15,969 bases of DNA, taken from the NCBI RefSeq assembly GCF_001949145.1, contig NW_019091480.1, positions 645,510 through 661,478 on the forward strand, given 5' to 3'. The notes beneath the pieces were generated by a model. It did not search any database. It worked only from the letters and a program-made list of their open reading frames with translations, and was not told the origin of the DNA. Positions 1-10,000 of this stretch are shown here, piece by piece (position 1 is the first letter of the stretch; each line of letters begins with the position of its first letter). Origin of the DNA: Acanthaster planci (lineage: Eukaryota > Echinodermata > Asteroidea > Valvatida > Acanthasteridae). Made by a program: the position numbers and the translations under genes.

Positions 1-791
1 GCACTATTCTCTCAGTCCATCATCAACACACATGCTGGGGGTATGTTTAAAGTTACTGCCAGTTTATGGAGTCCAATGAAATTAAAGGTACTGCAGTTGG
101 AATCAGGCCGAAAAAAGAATACATTGTGGTCACAGTAATCTGGCTTTAGATAACATGTACAAATTGCATCATTTTGAAAAAGAAAGGTTTTGTTGAAAAT
201 GCCGAAGTATTTATGAAAGACAAGTCTAAAAAGTCCTTTTGCAAATGTTTGTACATTTTCTCACCTACTTTTGCCAAGCTGTGTTCAAACAATTTGAAAC
301 AAGTTTCCTCTCATTGCAAGCACTCATTCAGCGAAGCCTTGGCGTGAAGCCAATTGCACAACCATCCTTTTTTTTAGTGTGTTCAATTTGATGATAAGTA
401 TTTGTTATGGCTTCCCATATTCATGTTTACGTTCACATTTTGTGCTGAATGCTGTACAAAACAATAGTATCATTATGATTTGAGGCACATTTGAGCTTGC
501 ATGGTGGAACACATGCACAGAGGGTTTGCAGGGCTGCCATCTTGCAGGCCAGTGATTTTGTTCCACAGGGCATGCACAAAGGAGGTTTCCCTGTGGAACA
601 AAAAAAATGCTGTGTAAGATGGCTACCGTGCAAAGCCTTTATGCTTGCTATTCCAAATGTATTAACAGCTGCACATCCTGTATTGCGTGATAGATGTGCC
701 GCAGCAGTTTTGTGTAGAGTTCAAGGTTTAGAGTATTTTAGAGTTCCAGAAAGTGGCAAGATATCCCAGTGTCCTTCCCATCTCCCTGTAG
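1..791 (+). other. Upstream intron of TRAPPC10 (5' end outside window)
   Basis: This AT-rich stretch precedes the first recognisable coding exon and ends in a pyrimidine-rich acceptor, CTCCCTGTAG. I see no sequence matching the TRAPPC10 region that should lie just before residue 280, so it is read as intron. A long open frame runs through 491-791 into the exon, but its translation does not resemble the family and overlaps a foldback repeat. That part is therefore treated as chance. The upstream exons and promoter must lie left of the window. Confidence 0.7.
519..645. repeat. Foldback (inverted-repeat) element in intron
   Basis: A 15-bp perfect inverted repeat (arms 556-570 and 589-603, core TTTTGTTCCACAGGG) encloses an 18-base loop. 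Outside it the arms continue imperfectly: GCCATCTT near 537 pairs with AAGATGGC near 618, and TTTGCA near 525 pairs with TGCAAA near 629. The whole unit could fold into a long hairpin, as miniature inverted-repeat transposons do. Target-site duplications are not obvious, so the MITE label is inference. Confidence 0.6.
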
Positions 792-1039
792 ACAACCCTT
801 CCTGGCTGTCCTCATTCCTCGCCCCCTGCACCTGCTGGGATGGCCTCAACCTCATGCCCAGTGCCATCGCTGGCAAGCGGTCAGTCCTGGAGATGGGCAA
901 GGTGTCCCTTCTGGAGCTCCGTAACTACCTCTTTGCCCGCCAGTGCGTGCTGCTGTTCACAATGAAACGACCGTGGGAGGTGGCCCTCAGGGCCCAGTCC
1001 TTTCTGCACAACTGCATCCAGGAATTGAAAACATTGGAG
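792..1039 (+). CDS. TRAPPC10: TRAPPC10 exon a (first in window)
   Basis: The exon begins after CTCCCTGTAG with two bases completing a split codon and ends LE before GTAGGG (phase 0). It encodes the segment NPSWLSSFLAP through LLELRNYLFARQC, KRPWEVALRAQSF and LHNCIQELKTLE. This aligns with human TRAPPC10 just after residue 280 (YLFSRQC, RPWEVAQRA, LHNCVQELKLLE). It is part of the alpha-helical solenoid. Confidence 0.93.
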
Positions 1040-4000
1040 GTAGGGAATTAGAAAAACTCCCAAACCTTTGTTTTTTTCCATCAAGCCATCTCGTTTCAAA
1101 AGAGTACTAACTGGAAAATTGGATAAGCCTACTGCTTTTGCAAAGTCTCTTGTCTGCTCCTTGTCTGCTCCTTGTTTGCTCCTTGTCTGCTCCTTGTCTG
1201 CTTGTTTTGTACACTTTCAGCTATGGGATCTTGAAATTTAAAGCCTCAGAAGATTGTGTTTTTGTTTTGCATTGAGTTGTTTCCAGAGTACCCTGGTTCA
1301 GTGATTCTGGTGTTCAGCTCACTTGCAGTGTTGATTTAAACTCCTTTGGGTATCACTGTGCTTGTGTTTTCACAGGCAACACACTTTACCACAATTGCCT
1401 CTCTCCACCCAGGAGTATGACTGGGTACCGGTTTGGATAGAGAACAGATTATAGAAGCTTCAGCAGAAAACTGATCTCATGCCCATTCAGTGGGGGTAAT
1501 AATTGTGAAGCATGTTGACACCTTTTAGTAAAAAGCGCTATCTTAGCACCACATCATTATTTCTGCCCTTCTGGTATTTTTTGGTTGAATTCTTTCACTG
1601 CTCAGTTTATTTGTGCTTTCTGACAGGTTTCCATGCCGCCTGGGAGCATGGCATGCTGGGTGTTCCTGAGCTGTCTGGAAGTGCTGCAGTTTTGTGAGAA
1701 GTATACAGATTCTTCCAACGTTGAGAATTACTCCCACTTCACGGCCAGCCTGTGGGTGTACGCCCAGTCCAAGGTATGAGCCTCAAGCTGGACCAAGAGA
1801 GGGTGCCATTTTTTTTTAGCAGCAGAGGCTCCTTCGGTTGGAACTGAAATTGTGTTATGGTCACATTGCATCACATTGTGGTCATATTGACAAAATGAAC
1901 ACTTGTGACCAATATGGCTCTTTTCAACCAATGACATTTTTCCATCCCTGTTACCTGACAAGTATACATGTACTTTGATAAGGGATATCACTGAAATTGA
2001 TTTCTAACTATTTTTGTCTGTTTGGCAGGTTATTTGCAGTACTCATTCAGTCTTGGAAATTAAAGAATAAATTCTAAATATTGAAAAATGATACGCCAGA
2101 TGCAACAAAACCCCCCAAATTTACCCCAAATTTACATATTTCTAATCTCAGGTACTTGAAAAAACAATTACATGTATCATTTGCACATGGCATACCTGTA
2201 CAAATTCTCACAGCTGGAGAAGGTGGTAAGTTTTCTGAGAGGCTTGAATTTCCAAAGAGCAGTCTGGCTTTAACTAACCTGGTCTTGTTTATCATTACAG
2301 CTGCGAGAGCTGGGGGACCTCTGTGGTCTGTTGCCGGACTCCATCTCCAACTCAGATCAGTTGCACCTTGTCGTGGGTCTGCTCGGGGGCATGGGCCAGA
2401 CGCAGGAGGCCAGCATCATCGAGAACAGCCCCAACCAGAAGCTGAGAGAGGCGCTCAGCTCGTCGGAGGCATTCCAGAAACACTACTTGGTAAGAAACGT
2501 CTCTGTACTGACAATGTGTATGGCTGGTTGAATTTTGCATAGGGAGATGTATATTTTAATGTTGACTTTGCCCTTCGCATAATGCAGTGAACATGTCCTT
2601 GATGCGTAGTTCTGTCTGCAGTTATTAATGTTAATTGTATTGCTTTCTCAAAGCCACACTGATCACTTGATTCAGCAAGTAGGGCCTCCTACAAGCATTA
2701 GATCCTGGATTCAAGTCTCACCCAAGTAATCTTGTGAAATTTTGCCCAAGTGCGTGGCAAGCACAAGCACTAAATATATTATGCTAATGACCAACGCATC
2801 ATTTCAGCATCGGGCAAATTCAGTATCAGCGCCTAGATGGTTTTTAGAAAAGTCCCAGTTTTACGAGCGTTTCATTGCAAAGTTAGGGGTCACACAGAAG
2901 TTTTACTTTGACTTGTGACCACGTTTTGCCTTTGAGTACTGTTGTCTTGTTTTTTTAATCACTCGTGTCTATGCCATTATTTTTTTCTCATTAAAAAGGA
3001 GCTTTCAGAATTGGCCATGGGGACTTTCAAGCACATCAAGCGCATGCGATCGGCCAGGTTAATTGGCAAAGACCTTGCCACATTTTACATGTGAGTATTG
3101 TTCCTGTCAACACCTTTATCTGTTGCCAGACTATTTAAAATGTTCTAGCATCATTTACGGACAGATGTCTGGGAAATTGAGAGGGATCTCTGCCCTTTTG
3201 TGATGCATCCGTTGATAGAATCTCTCTTGAACGGTGCACTGTTCTAGGAAGAAAGGTGAGTGGACGAAAGCAGAGACTTTCCTCATCGACGCCGTCCGCA
3301 TCTATGAGAAGGAAGGCTGGCATCTCCTTGTGACCAACACTCGCCGACAGATTGCCAACTGCCAGAAAAAACTGGGCAACAAGCATAAATATCCTTATGA
3401 ACCTGGCTGTCAATTCATACAATATCACATGAATATTCAGGATCTAAAGCTTCTCTGCCATTCTGCCCATTGTCATACATGGACCTATCAGCCCTTATTG
3501 CATCGTATCATATGGTTGGTTTGTTTGTTTGTAGGGTTGTTTGTTTTTATTTGACAACACTCATACAGATTACAAATGATCAAACAACTGAATTAACTCA
3601 AACAAAATAGGGATACAAGCAGATGAAGTCATGACTTATTAAGATACAGTTATTGTAGTTAGCACCTAACCACCCATTTATTCACTTTTAATACAAGTCT
3701 GATGCATTTTCCAACAAATCAGCAAGTATCCTGCAGTTATGTTTGCACCTGCGCCGCTACTGCGGCGCCCTCATTTGGCAGTGATTAAATTTGGACCTTA
3801 ACGGGAAGTTCCTCCACATACCTCAAGACTTGCTGTCTCCTGGCTGGCGACTGTGCCTTGTCCATGCAGGAGAGGGTGGAGTTCTGCAATGAGATGCTCC
3901 AGATAGCCAAAGAACTTGCTGATGAGCCCGGAGAACCTGACAGCGAGGACCAGTCATGTGAGGAACCAATTTCAGTTCTCCATTGTGTATTTGAATGGAT

Positions 4001-7000
4001 GACATCCATGAAGTGACAAATGAATATGAATGAAATAAAACCTGTGATAAATGTTGGGCTGGGGGGATTTCTTAAATTTGAATCACGGAGGTGACTTTGG
4101 GTAAATGTGTGGTTAGTGTCACTGTTGGTGTTCTAGTTTTTCTTTAAAGACTTGTATTTTCTTTTTCCAGTGAAAGTAGCACTGGTTCCATTACACTCGG
4201 TGGCTCATCTTACAAACATTGACCTCAAACCAGCCGAAGGGAGACTAGGAAAGAACGAGGTAGGCGAAATAATCCTGTGCATCCATAGCAACCTCCCACA
4301 AACCGTTGCGGTTGACAAGATCACCCTGGCTCTCAACCACGAGAGCCAGGACACGGACGACCAGTCCAACCAGCTCTCCCTCCCAAAGAGCCAATCGCAA
4401 AGTAGCTTCAAGAGCCTGTCGCCGACGGTGGACCAGTGGGGGATGGTGACAGATGGCTACCTACGGTCCCTCTTCCTAGGCAGCCAGCCGGCGATCATCC
4501 CGGAGCTGGTGGAGGACGTCCGCTATCAGACCAGAGATGGCAAGAAGGTCCTGGACTGTGCAGTCATCTACTGCAAGAACACCTCATCCGTCTTGAGGAG
4601 GGAGGACAGCTCGTCCTCCCTTGGGAAGGGTCTTGAGGTCCTGCAGAAGGAAGATTGCAGTCACCCACTGCAGGTGGAGAACGTAGCACTGAAACCTGGA
4701 AACAACGCATTCTCATTTGCATTTAAGGTGAGCATGTTTGCTTCAAAGTAATCAGATCGTCTATCGTGGTCTCCATTTTGTGTTGGGCAAAGCATTTATT
4801 AACTTGGCACTACAGTGTTTGTGGTGTATAGAGGCATGTGGCCTGGTGGTTAGGGGTTGTAGCTTTTGATCATAGGGTCAGGGGTTCGAATCCAGCCGGT
4901 GGCAGCATATTGTGATCCTGGGCATGTCACTTCACTCCTATGTGCCTCTCTCCACCCAGGAGTAAATGGGTACCTGTGAGGGCAGACACGGTTATGTTTA
5001 GCCGTTTGCGCCGAAATGGCAGCATCGGGCTCGTATACTCTCCATGAAGCTGAGATGGTTTGGGGAATGTTCAGATGATGTGTGCTTCCAGTGTGCAGAG
5101 ATAACGAGGATGTGAGTGTCGTGAGCGCCTTTGTGGCAGATACCAGCGCTTTACAAATTGGCTTCTTCTTATTATTATTATTGAAATGTTATTTTCTGCT
5201 GTTTGCTTTTGAGTCAAATGATGGTTTTTGTGATGCAACAAATTAGCTTGGGGACTTTTACTGTTTAGCTAGTTGCTGTAGCATTTGCCAGTCGCTATTT
5301 GTGATCTGTTTTATCAAATCCAGCTGCTTCTGGGCAGTTGGAATAAAGTTAGTTTCAAATGGTAAATTATTCCCTCAAAAGTAATCATGTAATCTCTTGA
5401 CATCTCCAGGTGATATTGTGCCCTTTTAAAATTAATGATGACATTGTCGCTCGGAGATGAAAACATGTTTTCCATTTCCATATCTTAATTTCAAGCTTTG
5501 CCCAGAAGTGACAGATTGAAAACTAAAATTGGTCTGATGAATTTGAAGACACTGGAGATTTTTAGGTTGTGACATAATGTCTGAAGCATTATAAAAAAGA
5601 CATGTAATCATTTGTGTGACAGGCATCTGAGAACGGCGTGTACTCCTGCAGGCAGCTGGTTGTGCAGCTAGGAGGAGTCGAGCTGCTTCTGCCCAGCATA
5701 CAGCCAGCCATCGGCATGGAGGTGTCCAGTCCTGACCCACAGCTGACTGTCACGCCCAAGAATGGTACCTACCAGTTACCATCAGATTGTCTGTCTGTCA
5801 GAATGTGTCAAATGGGCTTCAGCCAAGCAATATGGAGACTGTGTTCCAAATAGTGTTTTCAGAATGGGTGTGGTTCCGAAGCAAAACGTTGGACCAGCTT
5901 CGACCAACTAGCTATCCACATCACAAACCACCCACCCGACCAACCTACTTTCAAAACCTAGTATCCATTCATCCAATTACTATCCCCACCGAAGGCCAGA
6001 TGATTCTCTGCTCACCCAAGGAAAAAGCAAAGATCCTCAGATTACCCTACAAGCCTGTGAAAACTGAGCAGAATGGGGAAATTGGTTCACTGTTAAAAAT
6101 AGAACAAATTTCTAATTTTCTTTTGAAACTTTTTCTCTGGATGTGTAGGTTCTGTCCTTCTAGCTGGCATCCCTCAGGAGATCTGCATGTCCATCTTCAC
6201 CGGTTACTTTGCCGTCAGCTCTCAGGACACCCTCTCTGTCCAGACCCTTGGCCGACTTAGGGCCCTACCTGCCGAGGAGGCGGATGGATACGAAGTGAAG
6301 GCAGAGGAGAATGGTGCCACAGTCAGCCTGCCAGACATTGCTCCCTTCCAGACGAAAGAGTTTAGTGTGATGGTGATGACGGTGCTCGTGGATTCGGGGG
6401 CGGAGCCTGGCGAGGAAGAGGAGGAGGAGCTGACTGAACAAAAGGTAAAGACACACAGGATGGACTAGCAGAGTTATGGATTGGCTTAAGAAGAAAATGA
6501 ACAGACATGCTCGATCCCCCCAAAAATGGACAACTGAACCCTGAAAAGAAATTTTAGCAGACAACAAAAAGAAAACTAGTCGCTTGGCTAGACCAGCAGA
6601 TTCATTGGAGGGTTTCACAAGATCAAGACAAAGACAGGCTTTGTCAGGAGTATTCGTCCTTCCTGATTTTGAGAATTTACCAATGGTACATGCTACCTTT
6701 TACTGGGAAACAACTTTGGAGACTTGTATTAGACTTCACATTTTGGTATTGGAATTCAATGAGGCATTCCGAACTGATTGTGGTCTGGATTCCACCTCAT
6801 ATTATGTATTTTTCCTTATACAGATGACCATCTGGTGCCCTTGGTCAGAGACAGTCATAGCTACTTTGACATTCCAGCAGCCATTCAATGTCAAGCACCA
6901 GCTCCACACAGCTGGAAAGAGGTCAGGGGTCATTTCATGAGCACGGAAGCCAAGTCCTCATGTATCACACATCCATCTCAAGTGCTCATTTGAACATTAC

Positions 7001-10000
7001 AAGTCCTCACATGTCCATTACAAGTCCTCACATGTCCATTACAAGTCCTCACATGTCCAGCACTGGTCCATTATGATTGTCTAGTTCCAAATCACAAGCC
7101 TTTCTTTTGTTGACCTATGACAAAGGTATTCTTTTACCATTGTTCATTACCTGTACTATATATGTACTTACGATGGATACCTCTGTCACAGCCTTTGCCC
7201 ACGTCACCAGAGCTACAGTTGTTACAACATCTCAAGAAATGCGCAAGGAAGAAAAAAATTAGGCTGGAGCATGCTTTTATTCCCGACCAGCTATGAGTTC
7301 TTCAACATTTCTATGCCATGTGTTTGTCCACCTTAATCGCTACAGGAAGCTTGTACAACTTTCTGTGGAGAACATTTGCAGCATGCAGTTCATGTTAGCA
7401 TCCCCTGAGCTCCAGATAACATCAGATGATTCATATCAGTTACAGAGTGTTAATGGCAAGAATGCCTCTGCTGTAAGTACTGACCTACACGGGGAAAATT
7501 AATATTTATTAAATTATGTTTACAATTTCTGTTTGCTTTCTTTTTCCATTTTCAGAGGTTCTAAGTTTTCATTTCTGATGTTTTTGTAAATTTTAGTGAG
7601 AAATTTTTCAGTAGAATACAATTTATGCTAGAGTTTAATAATTCCAAGTGCTTGCATTATGTGATTTCCATAATCTTTGTAACCTTTTTTGAATATTTCA
7701 GATGCTGTGTGCTGGTCAGACAATGTCGTACGTCTGGTTTCTTGCGGACATTCAGCAACAGACAGATGAAGCAGGGTTCTGCTTCACCTTGACGTACACT
7801 GCACTTGGGGAGGGGGATGCCACGACAAATGGAGAGGGAGAACCCCAGCAACTTAGTCACAGTTTCAGTCTGAAAGACTACAGGGTAGGTTTAAGCAATC
7901 AATGCTCCTTGAAAAAGGGGTAAACCAGAAACAACAGAACATCTGACGTGGGAATGCAAGATGGAATTTAAGGGGAGCATTTCAAGTTGGTTCGGTTGAC
8001 TGCAGCAAGTTAGAGTAGATACTGATTCCATCCAGGGGTTATGATTTTGCCCACAATCAACTCCAAAAATCCTTAGGAAAAGACTGTCATTTTGTTTCAG
8101 ACAAGATACATGGTGAGCTCGACAGTCACACCGCCTCCTAGTGACGAGTTCTGCCGAGCAGGGATGCTCTGCAGCCTCCAGCTCCACATTCAGTCTGCCC
8201 TCGACAACAGCCCTCCAATCACGGACCAGGATTGCCCGTCACTCATGTACCAGGTGGTGGCTGAGAAGCATATGTGGGCAGTCTGTGGGCGGAGCACGGG
8301 GGTCGTTGCCATGCCGACCAGCGTGGAAGGTGTGGACGTGTCCCTGGAGGTCATGCCCCTGCTGGCTGGATTCCTGCCCTTGCCAAAGGTCAAACTCAGC
8401 AAGTACGTCACAGGCATCGAGGAACCCTCAGGTTTGTCATTTGGATTTCAAAGACATACCTTTTTCATGTTTTAACGACAAGTTGCAATAAGTTTTTCTT
8501 GATATTTTGTAGAGGACTTCATCAACCTGACAATTTGTATTTCCAGTGCGTGTGACTAGTCGGTAGAGGCATGGGCATCTTGAGCACATGTCCTCAACCC
8601 CCCCCCCCCCCGACCCCTGAAAAAATACAGAAAGGGGGAAGAAATAAAGTAAGGAAGGGGAATTTGCTTGAGAATAACATGGAGTCTGTCCCTTCCACTG
8701 TGAATGGTTCATCAGTTTAATCAGTGCTTCCCCTTCTCCTAAGTCCCTGTGATACTCATGCATAGAGACTGCGTACCCCATCTTATGCAGTTTGTGCAGC
8801 ACACTCGGCCAGTGTGCTGCATAGCCAATATTGATAGATAGAACAGTTTAGAAAAGACATTGTTTCGTGGAAAAAGGTGTTGTACAGAACTTGCTGAAGC
8901 TGCAGTATATGTGGTATTCCACTGACTGTACTTATGAAAAGTGGGCGTGGTATCATGTTTCAAAAAGTCTAGATTTACGGCCAAAAACGATACTGCGTAT
9001 GGGTCAATAGGAAAGGCTTTTTCCTCAAAAGGTCGGACCAGTGTATGTCCATGTTTAACCTCACTGCGCTGTAGCTTAATAGTAAACATGATCCGCTTGT
9101 CTGTGAACGCAGGCAAGGCTGATTGGTTAAAAAGTCAAGCTTGCTTCAACTCACCTCAGCTGAAGGTTTAAGGGGTAGATTGAAATAGCCCTAATAGTCC
9201 CAAATCCTCCGATTTCAATATGATTTTATATACACCCTAGGGGTTAGGGTTAATTTGTTTTAAAAACAAACCTTCAAAATGCACCTTTATGTGTCAGTTA
9301 ACCTTGTTCTCAACTTTTGTTTCACTATTTCTAAGAGTATTTTATTGCTTTGGTCTTATGCTTATGAACATTTCCATATTCATGAGCAAAACTGTGATGT
9401 CATCCCAGGAAGAAAGCCTTAATGTTTAACTTGGTTTTTATACAGAAATGTGCTGCATTGTAAAGATTTTGCTGGACTCTAAACTTTCTCTTCTTTGCTG
9501 CTTCATTGTTTATGTACATAGCAACAAGTGAGTATATTCTGGGTTTACAAGTTGAACAGAAGAACTTGTACAATGAAGTATGTCTTCCCCGCATGACATC
9601 ACAGCAACAGCGCCCCCAGTTGTCCAGGAAAGCGTTGATAATTCTAAATATTTAAACAAGTGCAGTTTCTAGGGCATTTAACCAAATAGGAATGTAAAAG
9701 AGTTTCCATCAATTAAAGAGGAGTGAAAAGTTGCAGAAAAACTGTGCTTAAGAAAATTCATTGCAGCTGACACCTTTAATGCACTAATCCCAAATCTGTT
9801 TTATACACTCACGAAGACCGAAAGTCTTGTGGAAGTGGACCACTGACGCCTAAACTTTAACTTTACTGTTGCGTATTTTTCCACAAAAATAATACCATCG
9901 GCAAATAGTATAGACAGCTTTTATTTAATTAGAATTAGAAGACAAGCAGTTTTTGACAAACATCTTTTTCCAAACGGTTGTGGAACTATTTGAACTTTCA

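Noticed and set aside
491-790. Open frame running upstream from exon a, with a possible start at 491
   Set aside because: Its translation has no resemblance to TRAPPC10 or any family I know, it crosses a foldback repeat, and a good acceptor sits at 790-791 exactly where family similarity begins.
2645-2770. Possible tRNA-like or SINE head (GGATTCAAGTC resembling a B box)
   Set aside because: The B-box match is imperfect, no convincing A box or SINE body was found, and no cloverleaf could be drawn.
3389-3554. Continuation of exon e as coding sequence to the stop at 3552
   Set aside because: The residues after LGNKH do not match the family, while the AT-AC splice restores the match exactly.
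6888-7076. Repetitive peptide frame (SPHMSIT repeats)
   Set aside because: It is a product of the 21-bp tandem repeat in an intron and is not in the frame of the adjoining exon.
9232-9252. Telomere-like GGGTTAGGGTTA
   Set aside because: Less than two full repeat units; expected by chance and not an interstitial telomeric array.
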